In this document: piece by piece, positions 1 through 8,113 of the stretch
How positions within the stretch are numbered: position 1 is the first letter of the stretch
Layout of the letters: every line of letters begins with the position of its first letter
Assembly (NCBI GenBank): GCA_031400185.1
Contig: JANNPN010000182.1
Coordinates: forward strand, 1-64,000
Source of the DNA: UTPRO1 sp031400185
Lineage (GTDB): Bacteria; Desulfobacterota; Binatia; UTPRO1
DNA length: 64,000 nucleotides
Reading direction: 5' to 3'
The notes under the pieces: generated by a model
Databases searched by the model: none
Told to the model about the DNA's origin: nothing
What the model saw: the letters and a program-made list of their open reading frames with translations, nothing else
Made by a program: the position numbers and the translations under genes

Positions 1-1
1 C

Positions 2-1384
2 GTCGCGTTCGGCGTGCTCGCGACGTTCGCCGTCTTCGCGCTCGGACGCCGCGCGTTCGGGCGGACGGTCGGCACGTGGGCGGCGGTGCTCTTCTTCACG
101 ATGCCGTTCACGGCGACGTTGATGATCCGCGCCTGGGTCGAGTTCGCGCTCACGCTCTACGTCGTCGCGGCGATGATCGCCGTGCTCGCGTGGCGCGAGA
201 GCGGCGCGCGCAGCTGGCTCGCGCTCGCGGCGGTCATGGGCGGCTTCGCGGCCGGCACGAAGCTCATGGGCGTGCTTGCGCCGGCGCTCCTCGGGGTCGT
301 GATCTTCGCGACCGCGCTCGCCCGCGGCGGCGTTGGTCCGGCGCTTCGTGCCGCGGTCGGCTTCGGGTTGGTCGCGATGCTCGTCGCCTCGCCGTGCTAC
401 CTGCGGAACGTGGCCGCGACCGGCAACCCGATCTTCCCCTTCGGCTACGGCGTCTTCGGGGGCAGCAACTGGAGCGCCGAGGCGGCGCGCGGCCTCGATG
501 ACTACTACGCCGCGTACCGCGAGACCCACGCGCAGAAGCGCGGCGCGGGCGCGTACGGCTCCTGGGTGGAGGCGCTCCGCTTTCCGTGGGACGCGACGAT
601 GGCGCCGTATGCCTTCGAGAAGGTCGGTCGCTTCGCGTACGACGTCGGGCCCTTCATCCTCGCATTCGTGCCCGCCGCGATCCTGCTGCGGCGCGACCCG
701 CGCGTGTGGATCCTCGCAGGCGTCGGGCTCGTCTACAGCGCGATCGTCGTCTTCGGCATGTGGGCGCATCCGCGCTACATTCACCCGGCGCTGTCGCTTT
801 TTCTCGTGGTCGCGGTGCAGGCGCTCTGGACGCTCGGCGGCGCGCTCCCGCGGGCACGCCAGGCGGTGGTCGGCGTGCTCGCGCTCACGGCAGGGCTCCA
901 GGGGTTGACCGCGCTCCGGCTCATGGCGCCGCTCGCTCCCGACAGCTTGCGCGTCGCGACCGGACGCATGTCGGAGGACGCGTTTCTTCGCCGCTACGAG
1001 CGCCGTTACCCGCTCTGGGAGCTCGTCAATCGCGAGGTCCCGCCGGACGGAAACGTCCTGATCCTCGCCATGATCTCGCACCCCTACCACGTGGTCCGAC
1101 CTTTCACGCTCGCGAGTCCACTCGAGCAGGGCGCAATCGACTATCGCCGGATCGCGACCGTCGACGATCTCGAGGCCGCGCTCGCGCCGTTCGGCGTGAC
1201 CCACGTCGTCCGCGAGCCCGAGGACGAGAAGGCCGCTGCCAATCCCGTCGGCGCGCGGGTCACCCGCCTCTGGGACGAGCTGATCGCCCGCTCGGAGAAG
1301 GTGGGGGAGACCACAGGCGGGGCGCTCTATCGTCTTCGCCCGGCGATCGCGGGCGCGCCCGCGCCGACGGCGAGCGGCGCATGA
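2..1384 (+). CDS. ArnT/GT39-like integral membrane glycosyltransferase (5' partial)
   Basis: The frame is open to the left edge, so the true start lies outside the window; the first internal start is a GTG at 14. About 456 residues are visible. The N-terminal two-thirds is a run of hydrophobic helices with short loops, and the C-terminal third is soluble. This layout fits the GT39/ArnT-like family, which moves sugars from polyprenyl-phosphate carriers on the periplasmic face. No diagnostic catalytic motif is visible because the first luminal loop is missing, so the family call is tentative. The stop overlaps the flippase start (ATGA), which indicates coupled translation in a surface-glycan operon. 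Confidence 0.6.
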   Translation, partial: VAFGVLATFAVFALGRRAFGRTVGTWAAVLFFTMPFTATLMIRAWVEFALTLYVVAAMIAVLAWRESGARSWLALAAVMGGFAAGTKLMGVLAPALLGVVIFATALARGGVGPALRAAVGFGLVAMLVASPCYLRNVAATGNPIFPFGYGVFGGSNWSAEAARGLDDYYAAYRETHAQKRGAGAYGSWVEALRFPWDATMAPYAFEKVGRFAYDVGPFILAFVPAAILLRRDPRVWILAGVGLVYSAIVVFGMWAHPRYIHPALSLFLVVAVQALWTLGGALPRARQAVVGVLALTAGLQGLTALRLMAPLAPDSLRVATGRMSEDAFLRRYERRYPLWELVNREVPPDGNVLILAMISHPYHVVRPFTLASPLEQGAIDYRRIATVDDLEAALAPFGVTHVVREPEDEKAAANPVGARVTRLWDELIARSEKVGETTGGALYRLRPAIAGAPAPTASGA

Positions 1385-2724
1385 AGCGCGCGCCCAGCGG
1401 CAACATGCTGCTCGACATCGCCGGCCTGATCGGGTCGCGGTTCATGTTGGTGGTGTTCGGCTTCGCGACCGGCATCATCACGGCGCGCATCCTCGGGCCG
1501 CACGACCGGGGGCTCTTCACGCTGCTGATCATACTGCCGCAGACGCTCGTCACCTTCGCGAAGATGGGCGTCGCGCAGGCCAACGTCTACTACATCCGGC
1601 GTGCTCGGGTTCCGGTCGCGACCGTCGCGTCGAACTCGCTCGTCCTGACCGTGATCGTGTCGGCGCTCCTGCTGCTCGTGGCGTATCTCGGAGGACACTG
1701 GTTCCTCGACCCGCTCACCGAGGGCGCACCGCCCTCGTACGTGTGGCTGGCGTTGGTACTGGTTCCGTTCCTGCTGATCGAGAGCTACTTCATGGCGATC
1801 CTGCAGGCGGTCGAGCACTTCGGCGCCTACAACCTCCAGTCGATCGTCAAGGCCGTGATGAGCTTTGTCGGCATTGCCACGGCGCTCTTGGTGCTCGACG
1901 GCCAGCTCTGGGCGGCCCTGATGTCGCAGGTCACGGTGATCGCCGCGGCCAACGTCTGGTTGCTGTACCAGGTTTCGCGGGTCGACAGGTTCGCTCTGCG
2001 TTGGGACGGCACGGTTGGGCGGAGCATCCTCGGGTTCGGCGTCAAGTCGTACGTGCAGACGCTGGCGGCGCACCTCCATCACCGTATCGACCTGTACCTG
2101 ATCGCGCTCCTGCTGACGCCCGAGCAGGTCGCGTTTTACTCGATCGCGGTCAACATGACGCACCCCATTCTCCAGATCCCCGAGGCGATCGGGACGGTGA
2201 TTTTTCCAAAGCTCGCCGGCTCGTCGGACGAGGCGGCCCATGCACGAACGGCGGTGACCTGCCGCCATACGCTCTTCGCCACCGTGATCGCGGCGGTCGT
2301 CTATGCCGGCATCGGAAGCCAGGTGATGGTGCTCTTCTACGGCGAGCGCTATGCCCCGGCGGTGCCCGCGATGTTCATGATGCTGCCGGGGGTCGTCATG
2401 ATCTCGCTGTACCAGATTCTCACGCGCAACTTCACGAGCCGGAACCGGCAACAAATCAACATCGTCGCCGCCACCACCGCGCTGGGCGTGAATGCTGCGA
2501 CCGCGCTCCTGCTGATCCCACGGTACGGGATCGTCGGGGCCGCGCTCTCGACCGCGATCTCGTATTCGCTCGCGGCCGGCATCCTGCTGATCGTGTTCGT
2601 CCGCGAATCGGGGAGCAGCATCCGCGAAACGGTGCTCGTGGGAGCCGACGACCTGGCGCGCTATCCTCAACTGCTGATGGCCACGAGCGCGCGCTTCCGG
2701 CGCCCGAGCAGCGCCGCAAAGTAG
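1381..2724 (+). CDS. Wzx-type oligosaccharide flippase (MATE/MOP superfamily)
   Basis: The 447-residue protein is hydrophobic throughout, with about 12-14 predicted transmembrane segments. Its N-terminus has the polysaccharide-flippase pattern (first helix, then a short loop with ARILGPHDRG near residue 40). The family flips undecaprenyl-linked glycan units across the inner membrane. ATG at 1381 overlaps the upstream stop by 4 bp; longer frames reading in from 586 are only an extension through the upstream gene. The membrane glycosyltransferase upstream and the sugar dehydrogenase and glycosyltransferases downstream support a role in exopolysaccharide or O-antigen assembly. The substrate cannot be told from sequence. 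Confidence 0.82.
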   Translation: MKRAPSGNMLLDIAGLIGSRFMLVVFGFATGIITARILGPHDRGLFTLLIILPQTLVTFAKMGVAQANVYYIRRARVPVATVASNSLVLTVIVSALLLLVAYLGGHWFLDPLTEGAPPSYVWLALVLVPFLLIESYFMAILQAVEHFGAYNLQSIVKAVMSFVGIATALLVLDGQLWAALMSQVTVIAAANVWLLYQVSRVDRFALRWDGTVGRSILGFGVKSYVQTLAAHLHHRIDLYLIALLLTPEQVAFYSIAVNMTHPILQIPEAIGTVIFPKLAGSSDEAAHARTAVTCRHTLFATVIAAVVYAGIGSQVMVLFYGERYAPAVPAMFMMLPGVVMISLYQILTRNFTSRNRQQINIVAATTALGVNAATALLLIPRYGIVGAALSTAISYSLAAGILLIVFVRESGSSIRETVLVGADDLARYPQLLMATSARFRRPSSAAK

Positions 2725-2758
2725 CGTCGGCCGGTGAGGAGCCGGCGAAGGGGGACGG

Positions 2759-4147
2759 GTGGATCGAAAAGTGCTCGTGATCGGCCTCGACTCGGCGCCG
2801 CCGCGGCTCGTGTTCGAGACATTCCGCGACGAGATGCCGACGCTCTCGGCGCTGGTCGACCGGGGCGCGCATGGCCGGCTCGCGAGCACGAACCCGCCGA
2901 TCACGGTCCCCGCGTGGACCGCGATGATGGCGAGCAAGGATCCGGGTCAGCTCGGCTGCTACGGCTTCCGGAACCGCAAGGACCACTCGTACGACGGGTA
3001 CTCCTTCGCGAACGCCGCGCAGGTGAAGGAGCCGCGCCTCTGGGACATCCTCGGGGCCGCCGGCAAGCGCTCGATCGTGCTCGGCGTGCCGCAGACCTAC
3101 CCGCCGCGCCCGATCGTTGGCGACATGGTCACCTGCTTCCTCACGCCGACGACGAAGGCGCAGTACACCTACCCCGAAAGCCTGAAGGCCGAGGTCGAGC
3201 AGGTGTCGGGCGGGTATGTGCTCGACGTCGACGACTTCCGGACGGCCGACAAGGCCGCGCTCCTCGAGCGCGTCTACGAGAAGACGCGCAAGCACTGGGC
3301 GGTGGCGCGCCACCTCGCGACCACCCGTCCGTGGGACTTCTTCATGCTGGTCGAGATGGGCCTCGACCGGATCCATCACGGGTTCTGGAGCTTCATGGAT
3401 CCCCAGCATCACAAGTACGAGGCCGGTAATCCCTTCGAGGAGGCGATCCGCGACTACTATCGTTATCTCGACCGCGAGCTGACGGTGCTCCTCGACCTCG
3501 TCCCGCCCGACGCGCTCGTGATGGTCGTCTCCGACCACGGATCGAAGCGCATGGCGGGTGGAATCTGCTTCAACGAGTGGCTCATCCGGGAAGGGTTCCT
3601 GGCGCTGAAGGATCCGCCGACGGTGCCGACACCGATCGGCAAGGTCGCGATCGACTGGCGCCGCACGAAGGCCTGGGGCGACGGCGGATACTACGGCCGC
3701 TGCTTCATGAACGTGAAGGGCCGCGAGCCCGAGGGCACGATCGACCCGCAGGACTACGAGAAGGTTCGTGACGAGCTCATCGCGGGCATCGCCGCGATCA
3801 CCGACGAGCAGGGCCGCTGCATCGGCTCGCAGGCTTTCCGGCCCGAGGACATCTACCGCGAGGTCCGCGGCGTCGCGCCCGACCTGATCGTGTACTTCGG
3901 CGACCTCGCGTGGCGCTCGGTCGGGGCGGTCGGCATGGGCGGCATCCACACCTTCGAGAACGACACCGGCCCCGACGAGGCGAATCACGATTGGTTCGGC
4001 ATCTTCGTCCTGTCCGCGCGGGACGGGGCCGTGCCGCTGCGCGGCGATCTCGGGGACCTCTCGATCTACGACGTGGCGCCGACACTGCTGCGGCTCCTCG
4101 ATCAACGCGTGCCGGCCGACATGATCGGGCGGCCGCTCGTGTCGTGA
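2759..4147 (+). CDS. type I phosphodiesterase / nucleotide pyrophosphatase family (alkaline phosphatase superfamily)
   Basis: 462 residues, GTG start. The metal-site residues of the alkaline phosphatase superfamily are visible: Asp11 in VIGLDSAP, the presumed nucleophile Thr49 in ITVPAWT, then LDRIHHGFW, VVSDHG and a late GGIHTF. Such enzymes are normally two-zinc hydrolases or phosphotransferases acting on phosphodiesters. There is no clear signal peptide, so it may be cytoplasmic. The COG0523 GTPase starts 4 nt after its stop, which suggests one transcript and perhaps metal delivery to this enzyme. The substrate is unknown; the context suggests a phosphorylated glycan or lipid carrier. Confidence 0.82.
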   Translation: MDRKVLVIGLDSAPPRLVFETFRDEMPTLSALVDRGAHGRLASTNPPITVPAWTAMMASKDPGQLGCYGFRNRKDHSYDGYSFANAAQVKEPRLWDILGAAGKRSIVLGVPQTYPPRPIVGDMVTCFLTPTTKAQYTYPESLKAEVEQVSGGYVLDVDDFRTADKAALLERVYEKTRKHWAVARHLATTRPWDFFMLVEMGLDRIHHGFWSFMDPQHHKYEAGNPFEEAIRDYYRYLDRELTVLLDLVPPDALVMVVSDHGSKRMAGGICFNEWLIREGFLALKDPPTVPTPIGKVAIDWRRTKAWGDGGYYGRCFMNVKGREPEGTIDPQDYEKVRDELIAGIAAITDEQGRCIGSQAFRPEDIYREVRGVAPDLIVYFGDLAWRSVGAVGMGGIHTFENDTGPDEANHDWFGIFVLSARDGAVPLRGDLGDLSIYDVAPTLLRLLDQRVPADMIGRPLVS

Positions 4148-4151
4148 GACG

Positions 4152-5102
4152 ATGGCCGAGCGGCACGTAGCCGTCGACGTCCTGACGGGCTTCCTTGGAA
4201 GCGGCAAGACGACGCTGCTGTCGTACGTGCTCGCCCACGGCCTCGCCGGCAAGCGGGTCGCGCTCGTGGTGAACGAGATCGGCGAGATCGGCATCGACGG
4301 TCGGGTGGTCACCGGCCTCGAGTATGTCGAGAAGATGGTCGAGCTCTCGAGCGGCTGCATCTGCTGCTCGATCGACGAGTACCGGTTCGACCTCGCCATC
4401 CAGGAGATCGTCGAGACCGTCGGCCCAGACCTGATCGTGATCGAATCGACGGGGCTCGCCGACCCCGAGCCGCTCGCCTACCGCGTGAAGAGCGTGGGCC
4501 TCCGCCTCGACGCGATCATCGCCGTCGTCGACGCTGCGAACGTCGAGCGGGCGCTCGCCGAGACCGAGGTCGCGACTGCGCAGATCGCCGCGGCCGACTT
4601 TCTCGTGATCAACAAGACCGACCTCGTGACGCGGGAGGCCGTCGCGAAGCTCCGGACGCGGCTCGCTCGGCTGAATCCGCGGGCGCTCCAGCTGGAAAGC
4701 GTCCGCGGCGCAATCGAGGCGGACGTGCTGTTCGCCACGGACGTCGCTGGGCATGTCGAGCGCGCGAGAGCGCGAAGCGAACGGGTGCTCCGGCCCTCGT
4801 CGACGCACCTCGCTGACGACGCGTTCGGCTCGTTCGTGTACCGCGGCCGGCGGCCGCTCGCACAACCCGACTTCGAGCGTGCGCTCGACGCGCTGCCGCG
4901 CGACGTGGTGCGCGCCAAAGGCATCGTCCGGCTCGTCGATCGCGACTGGCATTGCGTCTTCAACGTGACCTGCGGTCGCGTCGAGCTCGGATGGCTGAAG
5001 CTCGGCGACCCCGCGAGCGAGAACCAGGCGGTGTTCATCGGCCGCCGTCTCGAGCGCCATCGCGCCGCGATCGCGTCGGCGTTCGCCGCCTGCGAGCGCT
5101 GA
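4152..5102 (+). CDS. CobW/COG0523-family metal-chaperone GTPase
   Basis: 316 residues. The Walker A motif GFLGSGKTT is at residues 13-21. The family metal-binding motif C-x-C-C is at Cys69, Cys71 and Cys72 (GCICCSI), followed by a base-recognition INKTD. The C-terminal CobW_C domain, about residues 210-310, is present. Relatives insert zinc, cobalt or iron into client enzymes using GTP. It sits 4 nt downstream of a predicted zinc phosphodiesterase, so that enzyme is the obvious candidate client; this is inference. No zinc-uptake regulator site was seen upstream. Confidence 0.88.
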   Translation: MAERHVAVDVLTGFLGSGKTTLLSYVLAHGLAGKRVALVVNEIGEIGIDGRVVTGLEYVEKMVELSSGCICCSIDEYRFDLAIQEIVETVGPDLIVIESTGLADPEPLAYRVKSVGLRLDAIIAVVDAANVERALAETEVATAQIAAADFLVINKTDLVTREAVAKLRTRLARLNPRALQLESVRGAIEADVLFATDVAGHVERARARSERVLRPSSTHLADDAFGSFVYRGRRPLAQPDFERALDALPRDVVRAKGIVRLVDRDWHCVFNVTCGRVELGWLKLGDPASENQAVFIGRRLERHRAAIASAFAACER

Positions 5103-5213
5103 TTCCGCTCCCTATAGGCCGTGCGACCCGACACGCACTTTGGGCGTCGTCGGTCGCATCGCTTTGCACTATCGTGACGGTTCGGCCGTCGATTACACGA
5201 GGAGGTTTCCCGC

Positions 5214-6509
5214 ATGGAGTTGTTGGACAAGATTCGCAGCCGGAAGGCGCGCACCGGCGTCATCGGTCTCGGCTACGTCGGGCTGCCGCTCGCAATCGAG
5301 TTTGCGCACGCAGGCTTCCGCGCGGTTGGCATCGACGTCGACCTACGCAAGGTCGATGCGATCAACGCGGGCCAGTCGTACATCGTCGACACGGCGGCGG
5401 AGGAGGTCGCATCGCTGGTCGCGACCGGACGCCTCACTGCGACGAGCGACTTCGGCGTGATCGCCGACTGCGACACGATCAACATCTGCGTGCCGACGCC
5501 GCTCCGGAAGACGAAAGACCCGGACATGACGTTCATTCTCGCGGCGGTCGCCGAGATCAAGAAGTATCTGCGGCGCGACCAGCTCGTGATCCTCGAATCG
5601 ACGACGTATCCGGGAACGACCGAGGAGGTCGTCCTGCCGGCGCTCGAGGAGGCCGGCCTCAAGGTCGGACACGACTTCTTCCTCGCGTTCTCGCCCGAGC
5701 GCATCGATCCCGGCAACAAGCAGTATCAGACCCGCAACATTCCGAAGGTGGTCGGCGGCGTGACCGCACAGTGCACGCAGGTGGCGAAGGCCCTCTACGA
5801 GCAGAGCATCGACACGGTGGTGCCGGTATCCTCCACGCGGGTCGCCGAGATGGTGAAGCTCCTCGAGAACACCTTCCGAAGCGTCAACATCGGCCTCGTG
5901 AACGAGCTCGCATTGATGTCGGCGAAGCTCGGGATCAACGTCTGGGAGGTGATCGACGCGGCGGCGACCAAGCCGTTCGGCTTCATGCCGTTCTACCCGG
6001 GCCCCGGGCTCGGCGGCCACTGCATTCCAATCGACCCGTTCTACCTCGGCTGGAAGGCCAAGATGAACGGCTTCGAGCCGCGCTTCATCGAGCTTGCCGG
6101 ACAGATCAACGAGTCGATGCCGAAGTTCGTCGTCGACAAGGTGACCGACGCGCTCAACGACGACGCCAAGTCGGTGCGGAACGCACGGATTCACGTGCTC
6201 GGCGTCGCCTACAAGCGGGACGTGAACGACGTCCGTGAATCGCCCGCGCTGCACGTCATCAAGATGCTCCTCGACAAGGGCGCCAAGGTCACTTACAGCG
6301 ACCCGTTCGCGCCGGCGATCCGCGAAGAGGGGATGGAAATGAAGGAGACGCCGGTGCGCGAGGCCCTCGAGGCCGGCACCGACTGCGTGGTGCTCCTGAC
6401 CGACCACAGCTGCTTCAACTACCAGGAGATCGTCCACCTGGCCCCGATGATCGTCGACACGCGGAACGCACTCCGCGACTTCATCGGCGGAAACATCATC
6501 CGACTGTAG
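5214..6509 (+). CDS. nucleotide sugar dehydrogenase (UDP-GlcNAc 6-dehydrogenase, WbpA/WecC type)
   Basis: 431 residues. The NAD-binding Rossmann motif GVIGLGYVGLPLA is at about residues 15-27, ESTTYPGTTEEV lies mid-protein, and the catalytic cysteine is Cys270 in GGHCIPIDPFYL. It should carry out the two-step, NAD-dependent oxidation of a UDP-hexose C6 to the uronic acid. The motifs favour UDP-N-acetylglucosamine or -galactosamine over UDP-glucose. GGAGG at 5201-5205 sits 8 nt before the ATG and fixes the start. It is the precursor-forming enzyme for the glycan made in this region. Confidence 0.9.
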   Translation: MELLDKIRSRKARTGVIGLGYVGLPLAIEFAHAGFRAVGIDVDLRKVDAINAGQSYIVDTAAEEVASLVATGRLTATSDFGVIADCDTINICVPTPLRKTKDPDMTFILAAVAEIKKYLRRDQLVILESTTYPGTTEEVVLPALEEAGLKVGHDFFLAFSPERIDPGNKQYQTRNIPKVVGGVTAQCTQVAKALYEQSIDTVVPVSSTRVAEMVKLLENTFRSVNIGLVNELALMSAKLGINVWEVIDAAATKPFGFMPFYPGPGLGGHCIPIDPFYLGWKAKMNGFEPRFIELAGQINESMPKFVVDKVTDALNDDAKSVRNARIHVLGVAYKRDVNDVRESPALHVIKMLLDKGAKVTYSDPFAPAIREEGMEMKETPVREALEAGTDCVVLLTDHSCFNYQEIVHLAPMIVDTRNALRDFIGGNIIRL

Positions 6510-6516
6510 GTCCGTC

Positions 6517-7725
6517 GTGGCCGCCATTCCCAGCGCCTGGCCGATCGCGGGGGGGCACGTCGCGGTCGCCCTCGTCATCGGCACCCTCGGACGCGCGGGT
6601 GCGGTGCGCCACGTGCTCGATCTCGTGCGTGCGTTCGGCACCGGGCGGCACCGAGTGCGGGTCTACGCGCTTGCGGGAGCATCCGAGCCGGCGGTGGCGC
6701 GGCTCCGCGCGCTCGACGTTCCGGTCACCGTGCTGCCGCGACGCTACCCCTACGAGCCCGCGCGGATCGTCGCGCTCGCGCGGGCGTTCAAGCGCGACGG
6801 CATCGACGTCGTGCACGCGATCCTTCCGGCGGGCGCCGCGTACGGGGCGCTCGCGGCCCGCCTCGCCGGCGTTCCGACGGTCGTCGTCGCGAGCCGTGCC
6901 GGCGACGCGCGGGAGCAGCGCAGCGTGCGGCCGCTCCTGCATCGCATCTACCGGCATGCGGCCGCGGTCCTGGCCAACACGTGGGCGCAGGCGCGGCGCC
7001 TCGCGGCGGACGCCGACCTTCCACTCGAGCGCGTGCAGGTCGTCTACGATGGGGTCGACCTCGCGCGTCATCCCGCCCCGCGCATGCTGGATGGCCTCCG
7101 CGAGCGCGTGTGGCATCGGCCGCTCGTGATCGGCGGCGCCGGGTCGCGTGAAACGGGGCGCGCGCTCTTCTTCGCGACCGCCGAGCGCATCGTTGTGCGG
7201 CACCCTGATGCCCATTTCGTGTGGCTCCAGGAGGAGGTGGAGGGTGCCGTTCCGTCGGACGGCGCACGGTATGCGGTCCCCGCCGGGGTCTCGATGACCT
7301 TCGTCCCACTCGGGGACGACCCGGATCCGGTGCTGCATCAGCTGGCGATGCTGTGTGTCACCGGCGACGCGGAGGATCCGGCCGTCGACGTGATCCCGGC
7401 GGCGATGGCGGCCGGGCGGCCAATCGTGGCGCTCGAGGCACCCGGCGTCGACGAGGTCGTGACGCACGGGACGACCGGGGTGGTCGTCACGCGCAGCGAG
7501 CCGGCGGCGCTCGCGGATGCGGCGCTGGCGCTCCTCGAGGATCGGCCACGCCTTCGGGGCGTCGGTCATGCGGCGCGGTCGCATGCCGAGCGCGCGCTCG
7601 GCGCCGACGCCATGGCCCGTGCCACGGCGGCCGTCTACGAGGACGCGCTGCTCGGCCGCACCACCCCCGTGGAGCCCTCCGGGGTGCGGGCGGCCGCAGG
7701 CGTCGGGGAAGAGCTGCGGCGCTGA
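6517..7725 (+). CDS. GT4-family glycosyltransferase
   Basis: 402 residues with a GT-B layout: an N-terminal acceptor domain beginning VALVIGTLGRAGA and a C-terminal donor domain with DVIPAAMAAGRPIVALEAPG and GVVVTRSEP, typical of group 1 transferases. It starts with GTG 7 nt after the dehydrogenase stop, so it is probably co-transcribed. The classic E-x7-E donor motif is partly degenerate: the first glutamate appears to be Asp in VDVIPAAMAAG. Likely cytoplasmic or peripheral to the inner membrane, adding a sugar to a lipid-linked glycan. Donor and acceptor are unknown. Confidence 0.85.
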   Translation: MAAIPSAWPIAGGHVAVALVIGTLGRAGAVRHVLDLVRAFGTGRHRVRVYALAGASEPAVARLRALDVPVTVLPRRYPYEPARIVALARAFKRDGIDVVHAILPAGAAYGALAARLAGVPTVVVASRAGDAREQRSVRPLLHRIYRHAAAVLANTWAQARRLAADADLPLERVQVVYDGVDLARHPAPRMLDGLRERVWHRPLVIGGAGSRETGRALFFATAERIVVRHPDAHFVWLQEEVEGAVPSDGARYAVPAGVSMTFVPLGDDPDPVLHQLAMLCVTGDAEDPAVDVIPAAMAAGRPIVALEAPGVDEVVTHGTTGVVVTRSEPAALADAALALLEDRPRLRGVGHAARSHAERALGADAMARATAAVYEDALLGRTTPVEPSGVRAAAGVGEELRR

Positions 7726-7849
7726 GGGGAGGGGGCCTTGCGCGCCTCCTCCGGACGATGGCAAGGGTACCCGCCGCCGCGTGCGGGCCCGAGAAACTCG
7801 CGCGGGCCTGCGTGCCTGCCGCGTCACAACGGAGGATCGAAACGAACCG

Positions 7850-8113
7850 ATGAGCGACAACGCGATGAGACGGCGGCTGCTCAAGGAGTACCGCCAGGCG
7901 AACGACGCCAACAAGGACGTACCGTTTCTGCACACCCGCCAACACCTCACGGAGCGTCTGGGGGAGAGCTATGAGACCCTCGCTCCGCACGTGCAGTGGC
8001 TTGAGCAGAACCGCTACCTGCACTGGAAGGCCGCGGACGTGTTCAAGATCTCGCCGAAGGGCCTGCGCGCCACGCACGCGGACGCGGACTTGTTGGTGGA
8101 GTTCCCGGATTGA
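7850..8113 (+). CDS. small winged-helix-like hypothetical protein
   Basis: 87 residues, charged and soluble. It reads as three helices and a short C-terminal strand region, with RQHLTERLGESYETLAPHV resembling a recognition-helix segment and SPKGLRATHADAD resembling the winged-helix ending seen in small DNA-binding or DUF2513-like proteins. I do not recognise a named family. GGAGG at 7831-7835 is a ribosome site about 14 nt upstream of the ATG. Its stop overlaps the TTG start of the sulfatase-like gene, so the two are likely translated together. Confidence 0.6.
   Translation: MSDNAMRRRLLKEYRQANDANKDVPFLHTRQHLTERLGESYETLAPHVQWLEQNRYLHWKAADVFKISPKGLRATHADADLLVEFPD

Noticed and set aside
2456..4399. 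Minus-strand open frame of about 647 codons
   Set aside because: Antisense shadow of the flippase and phosphodiesterase genes; composition is Arg/His-rich without domains.
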